Source: Erigeron canadensis (Eukaryota > Streptophyta > Magnoliopsida > Asterales > Asteraceae). From it: 64,000 bases of DNA. Both the position numbers and the translations under genes were made by a program. This document shows, in pieces, positions 45,297-57,370 of the stretch. The stretch's first letter is position 1. Every line of letters starts with the position of its first letter. The stretch covers positions 13,394,501-13,458,500 of the forward strand of contig NC_057761.1 of NCBI RefSeq assembly GCF_010389155.1. The letters run 5' to 3'. Under the pieces are notes generated by a model. The model ran no database searches. It was not told where the DNA came from and was given only the letters and a program-made list of their open reading frames with translations.

Positions 45297-45765
45297 TCTA
45301 TATACTATATTATAAAGCAAATTTTCACTACATTTTTAACATTGAAATTAAATTTTCAATATTAATTTTAAGTATTTTCCAAAAATGCTCCTCCCATCTA
45401 TTTTATATTTACCTAAAATAACTATAATACTCTTTCTCTCTCCTCAAATCTCAACCAAACATATTTTTTTTTCTCTTCTCTGTAAATCATTTTATTTCTC
45501 TAACTCTTTCAAAATCTTTATCTCAAAAACCGTACATCGATAAATTATAAAAATATTATGGGTGTTCTTAAAATTTCATGCTCTTTCATTAGAGATACCA
45601 TTCGATATACTTTTGATGAATTTTTAAATCCGAGGGCGGAGCCCGTACGGTTAAGGCATTTGGCTATGACACTTTATGACATATCACATCCTATGACCTA
45701 TTACACTCTATGACTTATCACCCTCGCCATCTCACCGCTGTAATGCGCGGGTACTTGCTCTCATA
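45297..45765 (+). mobile_element. Possible small Helitron, about 470 bp
   Basis: The 5' end TCTATATACTATATTATAAA after an A matches common plant Helitron starts. The 3' part has GCTGTAATGCGCGGGTACTTG, a Helitron-like GC-rich block, but the expected CTRR is not intact (reads CTCT). There are no coding sequences. Confidence 0.42.
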
Positions 45766-45934
45766 TTTATTAAAAGTTATTAGTTAATAAATTGAACACT
45801 AACATGTGTATAAATGTAAGTCTTTACATAATAACAACATATAAAAACATTTTGTTTAGAAATATTTAGTGTTAATTTATATTACATTAAAATACATTTA
45901 TTATATTATTATTATTAATTTTTACATTGTAAAA

Positions 45935-45943
45935 TAAAACTAT
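45935..45943. repeat. MITE target-site duplication TAAAACTAT (left)
   Basis: Nine bases identical to 46075-46083. Confidence 0.9.
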
Positions 45944-46074
45944 GGGAAGTGATATTAGTACAATTTATTTTGATTGATGTACCACAACTGTGCATTTCCA
46001 GCTTGTACTGTCAGCTATACAATATGTACATTGTGGTACATTAATCAAAGATAGTGGTACGAATATCACTTCCC
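45944..46074. mobile_element. Mutator-type MITE, 131 bp
   Basis: Terminal inverted repeats GGGAAGTGATATTAGTAC and its near-complement (one mismatch), flanked by a perfect 9-bp target duplication. Inner sequence is also inverted in part (GTACCACA / TGTGGTAC). A 9-bp duplication is the mark of Mutator-like elements. Non-coding; it would depend on transposase made elsewhere. Confidence 0.9.
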
Positions 46075-46083
46075 TAAAACTAT

Positions 46084-46804
46084 ACTACCTATCGATTTCC
46101 TAGCTTCAATGACACCACCACCAGGTATCTCTTTAATGTATTTTTTTTAACCAAGGCAAGACCTATATATTAATATCAAAGAAGGGAAGGAGTTACAAAT
46201 GTAATATCACGATTTATCGAAGATGAATAATAATACATATTAAACTTCAAAAAAATAAAAAAAAATAATACATATATTTATTATTATCATCGTTGTCTTT
46301 TCATCGTAAAATGCATCACCGTCCACCATCCACCTTTACATGAAATTAAGCACAAAAGTAAAAAAAAACAATTTTTTTCACATAGTTATAGCTGATATTT
46401 GTAACGCTTAGCTACAAAAATACGCATAAAATGAAACACAATAACCATTATGAAATATTAGATTACAGTTAAAACTTTGCAAACAAAACAAAACACATGC
46501 ACACTCATATAGTCAAGTCGGCCTTATAGGCTTATATAGGCAAATTAGGTGGATTTGTAGAATATGCAAGACTTATTAAACCACTTAAATGAGCTTTATA
46601 TACTAACAATAGCAATATATACTATTAACCAATTTCAAAGGTAACTCCAAAATAATCGGCCACTTCTCTTGAAACTCGGTCAACATCCTTGGAACTTTTC
46701 CACTACTTATTTAACAACCTAAATACTATTAAGCACATTGCATTATCTTTTTAATAGTTTAATGGGGGAGTTTATAAGATTGTGTAAAGCATGATATAGA
46801 GAAA
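46084..46804. other. Gene-free stretch
   Basis: AT-rich with A-runs. Nothing supported. Confidence 0.6.
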
Positions 46805-47062
46805 AGTTATTTTAAGGACTATTAGGGACTCGTGTTTTTTGTAACTTATTTACCACCATGATTATCTCCGACCACCACCATGATTTTTTGGCGACGGGCC
46901 TGCCGGAAAATCATGTGTAAGTTAACTTACACATGATTTTTCGGTGGGCCCGTCGCCGGAAAGTCCTAGTGTTTTTACAAAAAAGTCTTGTATATCGTAG
47001 TAGATGATGATGGTGGTGTGTAAGTTACAAAAAACACGAGTCCCTAATGGTCCCTAAAATAA
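46805..47062. mobile_element. Foldback MITE with inverted repeats over its full length
   Basis: The left end (TTATTTTAAGGACTATTAGG, then GACTCGTGTTTTTTGTAACTTA) is matched by the reverse complement of the right end with few differences for about 55 bp. The centre (46911-46972) is an almost perfect palindrome around GTAAGTTAACTTAC, flanked by GGCGACGGGCC/GGGCCCGTCGCC. No ORF. TA flanks are possible but the target duplication is unproven. Confidence 0.78.
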
Positions 47063-48348
47063 GGAGTCCCTAAAATAATCCACCCCTATATATTATAGAG
47101 ATATGGATAATCAGGCCCAGTTGTTAATCAACACATGGGGTAATAAAATGAAACAACTTTTCAAATATGTACGTAATAAAAGGAGCTATTATGACGGTTA
47201 GGATTAATTAGTATTGTCATCTTATGGTTGAAGATATCAAAATTATTTTTTACCAAGCACCGGAAACAATATATACTACCACAATATCCATGCGTTACTC
47301 GGGTTACATATCAATTTACTGAACTCATGATTCTCACTTAATGTTATAAAAGCATAAAAAGGTAACAAACATTTAAATTATAACCCCAAATAAAACATGT
47401 TAATTGGATATCAAGAATCAAAACTAATATTGTTTCAAAGCTTTATGATTAATTTGACTACATAAACCTTACAATATGAGTCGTCTTTGATAACAAAGTG
47501 GAAGTTAAACTTTTTGAATAAAATAGAGTAAAATCCAAGTAGATTGTCAATTAAGAGAGAGCATAAAAATCAATCCAAGATGAAACACCATTATCCTAAA
47601 TAATAACAACTCGCAGTCTCATCCCAGATTATGTATTTAGCTAGAACTATCCCTAAATAAATATTGACATGAACCATCCCTCGATATCTAGAGTTATCGT
47701 AACTTCACCACCACCTCTTATCGTAACCCCACCTCACCATCTCCATTCTTATCAAAGAGTTATACAATATTAATCTAATCATCAAAGATTGTTAGCATTC
47801 TCGTCACCAAAAACATACATCAACTCCAAACTCCACATTATAACAGTAGATTCACTTGTTATTTTATAATAAAGGGATTAAAAAAAAAACTGAAACAACC
47901 CGTCTTGACCAAATGGTCATCGTACCATTATGGTTTGGTTATTTGGGGTGGTTGTGTTTGTGGGTCTAAATACTCTAACATCAAATTGAAAACTGAATCC
48001 ACCATAAAGTAAACAACATAAACATATAAATGAAAACTATTTCACAAAAAAAACCCCAAAATTACTTTCACAAGTCACTCCGTACAACGAATGAAATCAA
48101 CTATATTAACCAGATCTAAGAAATGGTGCGGCAGGGTAGCGGCAGCGTGGCAACGGTGGTAGCATGGCTCGGCAGGCGGCAACTGCAGTAGTGATGACGT
48201 CATATGTTTAACTTTCTTCCAGATCTTGTGTATTTTTTTTTCTTTGATTTGTTGATAGATTATTTGCAGAGGGCAAGTGATCTTGATTTCTTTCTATGAA
48301 GCTTAATGTTGTTGAAAGCGTGGAGTGAATGAGGTCAAGGATTAAACA
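47063..48348. other. Gene-free stretch
   Basis: No supported gene. A short GC-rich block at 48125-48190 (GGCAGCGTGGCAACGG) stands out from the AT-rich background but has no credible frame. Confidence 0.55.
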
Positions 48349-48541
48349 TGAGGTTGTTTGCTTTTTCTCTTGTTACCAGATCAACTGGTTTGTGCGAAGA
48401 TCGGTTATTGCTAAAGATCATGCTTAGAGCTATTTATGCATGAGGTTATGAGGTTGTTTGCTTTTTCTCTTGTTTCCAGATCAACTGGTTTGTGCGAAGA
48501 TCGGTTATTGCTAAAGATCATGCTTAGAGCTATTTATGCAT
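48349..48541. repeat. Direct tandem duplication, 100-bp unit
   Basis: Copy 1 begins at about 48349, copy 2 at 48449. They differ at one visible base (TTACCAG against TTTCCAG), so the duplication is recent. Confidence 0.92.
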
Positions 48542-49282
48542 GTACCTCAACAATAAACCCTTAAAAAAATGGGAGATAGTTCTTTTTAAAAAAAAGGTTA
48601 CTTAAAAAAATGGGATTTAGTTAGGTGCCAAACCGTGCTAGTGAAATTTTAAGCCACGTTTGAATTATCCTAGTATCTATCATTCCGTATTAAATGGTCC
48701 AGTTTATACGGTTGTGATTAATAGAAATTTTAAATGAATGATCAAAGATTTAATAAAACAACACACTAACCGGTGGCAATTATTATATATAATATGAGAT
48801 ATCCATTAGCTGCTCACTACATTCTTGTTCTATTGCACATTCTGTTTTGAATTGATTTACTTATTACTTGTTGCTATTTGTTTCAGCTGGTTTACTTATT
48901 ACGGAGTGATTATAGATAAAACATTAATACCAAATTATTATATGTAAACAATCATTGATCACAATAGAATACTAATTTACATTATGTTACATGAAAAATA
49001 TATGATGATGAAACTGGAAAACATATATTCTTTACAGGTAAAAGTTCATTATTCATAAAATAAAATAGATAATCATAATAGAGACAAAAAAAAAATACTC
49101 CTTTACAAGTAAACAAAATTGAAAGATGATGAACATAAGGGTGAAAAAAGCACGACATATAAATGATATTCATAACTGATAAGTGATATATAAATGGGAT
49201 ATTTATTATCTGTACTACTTATTAAAAAAAGTAGACCTCTGTTAAAAGTTACAACAGAAAGTTACAACAGAGGAAAAGTCTA
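48542..49282. other. Gene-free stretch
   Basis: AT-rich; nothing supported. Confidence 0.6.
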
Positions 49283-49450
49283 ATTACTACAATAAAATTG
49301 GCTTTACAGGACACCCAAATATGTCGTATAAAGTTAAAAAATAAGACACTTAATATGACCAATTGTAAAAGCGTCCCTTCTAAGAGGGTTATATAAAGTT
49401 AGTGCGTCCTAATAAACTATAAAATAGGACACTTTATGAGGTATAAAATA
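49283..49450. repeat. Possible CACTA-type end relic
   Basis: ACTACAATAAAATTGGC is followed by repeated AGGACAC / ATAAAGT motifs, reminiscent of a CACTA terminus with subterminal repeats. The opposite end was not found. Confidence 0.25.
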
Positions 49451-49825
49451 TAGTTGATGAAGTTTTTATCATTGAAAAATATACATACAAAATATTTACA
49501 ATCATAGTAGTATTTTATATGTATAACTAAGAGAAGATATGAAAATTTTATGTAACATATGAAAAAAACTTATTTAAGATATATATAATGAATAAAAGCT
49601 TCGAATTTTTAAACTTAGTCGCGTACTTATTTAAATTATTATCTAATTAGTTACAAATCCATTTTATAGATTTTATTATTAATAAATTAAATATGATATA
49701 ATGGAATACTTTTGTTCATATTAAAATTATATAAAATTTTATTTTATTTTTTAATAGTGTTACAAGTGAACCCTTTAGATATACTTATATCTATACAATT
49801 TTAACATTTGAGTAATGCCATAAAC

Positions 49826-49990
49826 CAGTGTTGTAAAATCCGGCCTAACTCAGGAGTACTCCCATCTTGAGATTATGAGAAGTCGAGTCAGGTCAACTCA
49901 GGGTCTAACTAGGTTCAACAGGTCAAATTTGATCAAGCTCGGTTCAACTTGACCAAATTGGTCAAACTCAGTCAACTTGGGTCAAAAGTG
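49826..49990. repeat. hAT-like non-autonomous element fragment
   Basis: Starts CAGTGTTGTAAAATCCGG, a hAT-like terminus, followed by several GGTCAACTCGG-type motifs (49890-49985). The opposite end is not visible, so it is probably truncated. Confidence 0.35.
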
Positions 49991-51326
49991 GTAAACTTTT
50001 TTATTTTCTATAACTTTTTTGTCTGAATTTTATGTTTATGTTAAAATAAATTAAATTTGAACTTTGAAATATACATCTATGTTTAATTATGAAGATTAAA
50101 TATGAAATTTATAGTTTATTTCTAGTTTTTCATTGCATATAACTTTTAGAAAGTATTATTTATGTATATAGAAATTTAAATATTGAGCACTCCTCATGAA
50201 TTACCAAAAACTCCTAATTCTCCACCTTGATCACCTTATTCTAATTCGCAAGTTCCTCTCTTATAAGTAAAGTATAAAAGTGTCTTATACTCAATAAAAA
50301 TTATAAGTTTTTTTTAAATGTGTGGAACATTTGCCCGCAGCAGGGATCTAACTTATGTTGTGTTAACTTGGTATGCGTTAGAGAGTCCCATCACCCTCAA
50401 TATCTAGTAGAAGGAGAAACTCCCAACTAAATCGCCCGAAGACACGACATTTAACTGGAATAAAAACCTGCCCCCTGCAAGACTCAAACTTGTTTCAGTA
50501 GTTCAGTGGAGTAGTTCAGTGGAGGACTTTATTGTGAATATCATTTAAATGTTTTTCCATGTCTCGAACTAAAGACCTTCAACATTAAATTTGATCCAGT
50601 TTATAGCTAAAGTTAAATCAACTTTAATTATTGAATTAACTTTAATAATAAAAATTAAAATTTTATGTTGAAACTGATCAACATAAAATATATATGGAGG
50701 GAAAGTTCCCGCTTTAACTTGACCATAATTTGGCTCAATGAAACTGATAAAAAAAGACCTGAATAATTCATTGTTAACCACAAATTCACAATCATAATGG
50801 AAACCTGAAAATTGTCATCGGGCCTTCTCTAATTCTTTCAAGAAAATTGTTAACTGCCAACCCACTTGATAAACAGAAACAAAAAAAAATCTAAATCACA
50901 CAAACCCCTTGATCTGTAAAAAAAAGAAAAAAAGAAAAAGAAAAAGAGAGATCCTACTCCTTTTCTTCCAAATTAATAAAGGAAATAACTAAAAAAAACC
51001 TCAATGTTAATAATAAACACTCATCATCATCGTCACTAGCTCCATCTTCCCTTTTACAATTGAAAAGCAGAATCTTTTCAAACTCATTACTGTCTACGTT
51101 GCTATTGGTTGGAGTTATGCTGTCACTATATAGCGATGATGATATTTGATTATCCTAATCTAGTGAGCAATTCTGCAGATCTTCATGGGACTAAAGGGAA
51201 AATCCGGCATATCTAGAGGTATAAAAAAAATCTTCTTGTTTGCCCTTTGTACTATAAATGTTTTTGATGAATTGATATGGAAGATTATAATATAATTTTA
51301 TTATTCTAGATTTTTTTGTTGTTGTA
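49991..51326. other. Gene-free stretch, possible retroposon at 50310-50530
   Basis: No gene. 50310-50530 contains AGTTCAGTGGAG twice and, on the minus strand, GTTTGAGTCTTGC, both reminiscent of tRNA-derived promoter boxes, but their relative orientation is not right for a clean SINE. A GAAAAA-rich run lies at 50918-50950. Confidence 0.4.
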
Positions 51327-51331
51327 TTATA
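51327..51331. repeat. Target-site duplication TTATA (left)
   Basis: Identical to 59078-59082 after the right LTR. Confidence 0.9.
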
Positions 51332-52108
51332 TGTTAGAATATGATCACGTAAAGTAAAATAAACGTATGTCCGGAAAGTATTTAAGCTTACGGGGTCACA
51401 CTTCAACATGAATGTAACTATAATTAATTAATATATTAAATGTAATTTTATTGATTAATTAGATCACGAAAAACTAACGGTTACTAGTTAACGGCGTTAG
51501 TTAGAGGAGGACTTGATTTGTAATTACGAGATTCTAGAAGTTTCCTAATTAAGGAGGCCGGTTTTGAAAGGGCTTTTAGGGCCTTGATTAACTTGGTCAT
51601 CAAGTTATTAAACCCTAATTAATTTCCTATATATATAGTGGGTTAATTCTATAGGGTTTATTCATTCTATTCACTCTAAAAACCTCCTCTCTTCTCTTCT
51701 TGTTCGATCGACCAAAGGCACAAAACAAAAAGGAAGTTTTTTTTAGTTTTGTTCCATTCGACCTAACTATTGGCATGAATCTTATATTTAATTCATGCTA
51801 ATGCTTAGCATTAATTATGGTATGATTTGTTTCAACAACAAATTTGTTTTCGGTTCATTGGTTTAGAACTAAGGGAATTATAAAATGGGTTTGTAAGTTC
51901 GTGATAAAAAACTAGTATACATACATTCCAACGTTGTGTGTGCGACTGTAGAAAGGTTTAATTTAAACCTTATTATAAAGGTTTCTTGCTTTATCCTCTC
52001 CAATTTAAGGTACACGTATTCTCTCTTGGTTAATTAATTAACTACATAGAATTTATATTCCGCTGCGTGCTTTGTGATTTGATTTGATAATTGTTATATA
52101 ACCCAACA
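51332..52108 (+). repeat. 5' LTR of the Tork-like element
   Basis: 777 bp, TGTTAGAATATG to ACCCAACA. A TATA-like TATATATA lies at 51628-51635. Confidence 0.92.
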
Positions 52109-52109
52109 G

Positions 52110-52123
52110 TGGTATCACGAGCC
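52110..52123 (+). other. PBS, initiator-Met type, altered
   Basis: TGGTATCACGAGCC, one base after the LTR. It has an extra C compared with the usual TGGTATCAGAGCC. Confidence 0.75.
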
Positions 52124-53800
52124 TACTATGTATGTTTCTTGATTACCAATAAATCAAAACTTGAAGGGGTTTAGGGTTCTTGAGTTTTTTTTAATAATTT
52201 TTGGCTATATATATACATTTAAATTGTTTTTGTAATTTAATTACATTATTTAAATAGAAAAAAGGTAATATTTAATATATATATATATATATATGGTTCG
52301 AATTTTCCAGAAAATAAAAAAAAAATTGTTTTTTAGAGTTCCTAATCCAAGTTTTGATTAATTACATGTTTATGTGATAAATTGCATGTTTATATGGTGT
52401 ACCTTTATTTTTAATGGTTAAAAAGAAATCTTGATCATGTAAACTATTCATGATTATTACTTAGATATATTGATATGAAATCTTGATCATTAGGGTTAAT
52501 TATGCTAGATAATTGAAGAATTAATTGTGTGACAATGTGATTATGCTTTGTGAAATTTTCTGTTTGACACCAGTTCACTAAAAAAATCATAACTAATCAA
52601 TTTGTTACAGTAGATGCTTGACTCATAGGGCTACAACTTTCGTGTTTTGTGCTAAGCCCAATTCGGCCTTCTTCAGGGCCAGAATTGGTCGTCAAGCTGC
52701 TAGATTTTCCAGATCAGCATCTTGTAATTATGGTAGATAAATTTGTTATTATATTTTTGGCTTACGCAATTAAGGTAACTTGATGTATGTGGTCTCTTTC
52801 CTTATGAAAGAGGAGCCAAATCTTATACCATAGTGACCAAAATTAGGTTGATTACCTTAATTGTTAAGTTGTAAATTAAGTAAGTTACCTTAAATCGTTA
52901 AGTTGTATATTTAGTAACTTACCTTAATTGTTAAGTTGTATTTTTAGTAAGTTTAATTTTACTTATTTTATGAAAATTGTATGCAAATTTGTTTTTGAAA
53001 AAATAAACTTGACTAATTAATATCGAAATAATGATTTTGTTTATAAAATTGGTGCCCGAAAATCAAAAGATACACCGACTCACCCATTTGAACGAACTCT
53101 AAGAGAGGTATAAGTCGGAGTGCGTTAGCCTTCAAAAAGGGCGGGTTTTTAATTGCGTTCATCGCAAACCTTTGCCCTTGCGCTTCTTTGTGAGTTCAAA
53201 TGGAACTACCGAGCTCTTTTGTATTTAAAGGCAATACAAATGAGTTTTATAAACATATTATGTTTAGAAGATATGCATGAATTTTCAAAACATAACTTTT
53301 TGATCACACATCAAATTGAATGACCCAATAAACTTAAGTCATTTGCCATCAAATTTGTCAAGGACACATGTGGCTGTTGTTTTACTCACTGGTACACAGT
53401 GGTGAAATGGCAGTTGCGTGGCAAAACCCATTCACTGGTACACAGTGGTGGACAATTTTTCGCGTTCTAAGTTGGACGACTTAAAGCGAGTTAAGCGGTG
53501 AGACCTTGACCCGTGGCAAAAGATGGGACAAAACATGACTACAAAGGATCACTTGATGAATCAAGTGTCATACGTAGGTCCCATACTTACTAGGAATTGC
53601 ACTTGTAATGCAATTATTGCTCGTCACTTACCTTTTGAGTGCAATCATTTCTAGTAGATCAACTGATGAAATGGTTGTATGTCAATTGGATCCTAGCCTT
53701 AATAAAATTAATTGTTTATTTTATAAACATTGGGTAATTAATTTCTTAAGGATTTATTATCGAAAATACCGATAATTGAACTTGAATATGTTTTGTAAAA
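52124..53800 (+). other. Leader and lost gag region of the Tork-like element
   Basis: No readable gene. The repeat CACTGGTACACAGTGGTG occurs twice, at about 53388 and 53432. An (AT)n run lies at 52274-52294. Confidence 0.6.
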
Positions 53801-54660
53801 GGCAACAAATCCTTCACAAAACATACACCAATAGGCTTTCAGGTCGATGCTAGAAAGAGAAAACTTTCTGAACCCAATTTCAATGACTGTTTTGTCAATA
53901 GAGAATTGTTCTAAGAGTTGAAAAGAAAACTGATGTCATTAAAACTCAGATATTGCCATTCCTAATGCAAGTACCACTGCTTTGCAGTTGGAAGCATAAA
54001 ATACTCGGTACAATAGACATATTGAGGTTGCTTATTTGATGCTAGAAGCATGTCTCCTGAGCTTCAAAAAGCAATTCGGATTGCAAAATCCGTGTGATAT
54101 GATCAAATAACTTAAGTCTATGTACGGAAAACAAGTTGGAGTTGAGTTAATTGAGTCACTCCATAACTTGAACACGAGTATGGGAAACCGGTAAGTGCTC
54201 ATGTACTCAAGATGAAGAGTCCATAACTTAAAGGTTAAAATTATGCATTTCTTCTGCCGATTCTTATAGGCATAAGAGAGAATTACAAATTTGCATAACA
54301 TAGTTGGACTTCATATCAAGTTGATTGAGTATGAAGAAAACCTTTCAAGAAATCTAAGATACCCCAAGTTCTTATGATCAAGGGGGGGATGGTTTAGAAA
54401 GCAAAACAACCGTAAAGCCAAAGGTAAGAACTTAGGTAAAAAGAAAACAAAGTGTTTAGTCTCAAAACCTTAAAAGACCCTTTAGAAAAAGGAGCATACG
54501 GCTAAAGACCAATCTTGTCATCACTATGCTAAGGTGAGACACTGGAACAGGAATTGTCCTAAGTATCTAGCTGAGTTGAACAAGAAGAAGAAGCAAGTTG
54601 GTTTAACCAGTTCTTCAAGTATCTTCTTAACTGAATTATAAGTGTTGATGAGATTCAAAT
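53801..54660 (+). pseudogene. gag relic of the Tork-like element
   Basis: Many stops in every frame. Short stretches can still be read: a gag segment near 54045 (MSPELQKAI) and a degenerate zinc knuckle with its C-terminal flank (HWNRNCPKYLAELNKKKKQ, 54537-54600), which is characteristic of this copia group. Confidence 0.65.
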
Positions 54661-54731
54661 GATAATTCAATAGCAAAAGAGTTAAGTTAACTTGGACACT
54701 ATCTTTGACATGGTCATCTTGTTTAATTTTT

Positions 54732-54902
54732 GTCAAGAAACGCATTTAAAGACTTCCATGTGAAGATATCTTACAAATCAAATGATGAATCATTTGATAA
54801 ATGCGTGTCTCCGGCATTATCATTAGCAAGAAACACATTAAAAGTCTTCAATGTGAAGAGATCTTACAATCAAATGATGAATCATTTGACAAATGCATGT
54901 CT
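54732..54902 (+). repeat. Tandem duplication in the pre-integrase region
   Basis: 54732-54810 and 54826-54902 are diverged copies of the same 78-bp segment (GTGAAGAGATCTTACAA, AATGATGAATCATTTGA). Both encode relics of the pre-integrase domain. Confidence 0.8.
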
Positions 54903-55678
54903 TGTGTTTTCGGCAAGATGACAAGAATACCCTTTCCGCATAAAACCGGAGAGGGCTAAGGAACTACTTGGACTAATACATATCGATGTATGTAGCCCTT
55001 TTAGACATATGTCAAGAAAAAATGCTAGCTACTTTATTATTCTATGAATAATTTCAGTCGTTATGGTTATGTTTACTTGCTTAAACATAAACATGAAGTG
55101 TTTGAAACATTCAAAGAGTTTAAAAATGAAGTAGAAAATCAACTCGATAAAACCATCAAGATTCTTTGTTCGGATCGAGGTGGTGAATACTTAAGCCAAG
55201 AGTTTAAGGATTATCTTAAAGCATGTGGAATTGTCCAACAGCTTACTCCTCCATATACTCCTCAGCATAATGGAGTGTCTAAAAGGAGAAATCGAACCTT
55301 GCTAGACATGGTAAGATCAATGATGACCCGTACAACTCTCCCATTTTTGTTTTGGGATTATGCTCTAGAGACTGCTATACGCATTCTCAATATGGTTCCA
55401 ACCAAGAAGGTTGACAAGACGCCGTATGAATTATGGCATGGAGATGTCCCTAATTTGTCTTAAGAGTCTGGGGATGTGAGGAACTTGTGAAGCGCGATAC
55501 GCCTGACAAACTTGAACCCAGAACTACTAAGTGCATCTTTGTCGGATACCCTAAGGAAACGATGGGATACGACTTATATGATCCCGTCAAAAACACTGTT
55601 CGCGTTGCTCGATATGCTGAATTCTTTAAAAAGAAATTAGTTCAAGAGAATAGTGGGAGGGTTGTAGAACTTGATTAG
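54890..55678 (+). pseudogene. Integrase of the Tork-like element, broken
   Basis: The pre-integrase Cys pair and the first catalytic Asp region (HIDVCSPF) are readable at about 54890-55000, out of frame. The open frame 55044-55463 carries the second Asp (CSDRGGEY) and ends in PYELWHG. The third catalytic position, Glu in most family members, is Lys here (NGVSKRRNRTLLDM). A frameshift at about 55460 leads into 55487-55678 (KCIFVGYPKETMGY), which stops at TAG 55676-55678. Confidence 0.87.
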
Positions 55679-56880
55679 ATTCAAGAGGAAGATGTGTCAC
55701 CTTCTGAAACTCCTAGCAATCATCAACTTGGGGGGGGGGGGAATGTTCAAAGTGATGAACCTCAAGTCGATGATAATGAAGCGATTCCACTTCGTAGGTC
55801 TGAAAGGACAGGACGTCCTATCGAAAGACTATGTCAGATGGTAGAAGAAGACGTTGTTGTAGATCTCGATGAGCCTCCAAATTTCAAAGCTGCATTATCA
55901 GATCCTGAATCTGACAAATGGCTTGAAGCTACGAAGGTGGAAATGAAATCCATGAAAGACAATCAAGTCTGGAGCTTGGTTGATCTTCCACAAAATGCTC
56001 AAACTGTTGAGTGTAAGTGGATCTTCAAGAAGAAGACGAACATGGATGGAAATGTACACACCTATAAAGCTCGTCTCGTGGCAAAAGGTTATACTCAAAG
56101 TTTCGGTGTTGATTATGATGAGACCTTTTCTCCGGTTGCGGACATTAGAGCTATTAGGATTCTCTTAGCCATAGCTGCGTACTATGACTTTGAGATATGG
56201 CAAATAGATGTTAAGACTGCCTTCTTAAATGGTTACTTGGTTGAAGAAGTCTATATGGATCAACCTGAAGGTTTTATTGATCCAAAACATCCCAACAAAG
56301 TGTGCAAGCTTCAAAGGTCCATTTATAGACTAAAGCAAGCATCAAGAAGTTGGAACAAGCGTTTTGATGAAGAAATCAAAAAGTTTGGTTTTGTTCAAAA
56401 CCCCGATGAGCCATGTGTATATCGCAAAGCTAGTGGGAGTAATGTTACTTTCCTTGTCTTGTATGTTGATGACATATTGATCATAGGAAAACACATTCCA
56501 ATGTTGCAAGATGTTACATTCCATCTTGGAAAGTGTTTTGCCATGAATGATTTAGGAGAAACGACATTTATTCTTGGAATTAAGATCTACCGAGATAGAT
56601 CAAAGCGGTTGTTTAGACTAAAGTCAAAGTGCTTATATTGATAAGATCTTGAAGCATTTCAAGATTGGGAATTCTAAGCGTGGTTTCGTTCCCATGCAAG
56701 AAAGACTTTAACTCATCTAGCAAAAATGGTGCTTCTACACTTAATGAGGTGGAGCGTATGCGAAAAATCCCTTATGTTTCGGTTGTGGGATCTATTATGT
56801 ATGCGATAAGATGCACTAGACCTGATATTGCGTTCATGCAAAATATAGTTATTCACTATCAGCAAAATCCTGGATAGGAT
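55679..56880 (+). pseudogene. Reverse transcriptase of the Tork-like element
   Basis: The open frame 55694-56641 follows the TAG in the same frame. Motifs in order: RRSERTGRP, CKWIFKKK, YKARLVAKGYTQ, DETFSPVADIRAIR, QIDVKTAFLNG, YRLKQASRSWNKRF and catalytic YVDDILIIG. A frameshift near 56625 moves the end of RT (SIMYAIRCTRPDIAF) into the 56665-56877 frame, which ends at TAG. The active site is intact; the breaks are shifts and stops. Confidence 0.88.
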
Positions 56881-57067
56881 CATTGAATTGCAGTAAAGAA
56901 TATTCTTAAGTACATGTGTGCTACTAAAGAATTATTCTTGGTGTATGGTTGAAATCCGAATCAAAAAATTCAAATGGTAATAGAATTTGTGATGTTGGAT
57001 TTCAGACTGATAAATATGATTCAAAATATCAGTCAGCATACGTCTTCATTATTTAAATGAAGGGACA

Positions 57068-57370
57068 GTGGAATGCTATGAGCTAAAAACCACAGTTGCC
57101 ATGTCTGCAACAGAGTCTGAGTACATTGCCGCCTCAGAAGCCGCAATGGAAGCAGTCTGGATAAGGAAGTTTATTAGCGGGCTAAACGTGATCCCCTCAA
57201 ATGACTTACCTACTGATATGTACTGTGATAATATTGGTGCATTAATCATTGCCAACGAACCCGGAGTTCAGAAAGGTGCCAGACATTATGCTAGACGATA
57301 TCACTATGTTCGTGAGCAGATCGAACTAGGGGAGATCAAATTACTCAAAGTTTACACAGATTTTACTTAG
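57068..57370 (+). pseudogene. RNase H of the Tork-like element, partial
   Basis: The C-terminal RNase H part: ATESEYIAASEAAMEAVWIRKF with its Glu, YCDNIGALIIAN with its Asp, and GARHYARRYHYVREQI. The N-terminal part with the first Asp is in sequence with stops between 56878 and 57067. It ends at a TAG at 57368-57370. Confidence 0.82.

Noticed and set aside
50310..50530. tRNA-derived SINE
   Set aside because: Box-like motifs are present but on opposite strands and without a clear tail, so kept only as a note in a gene-free stretch.
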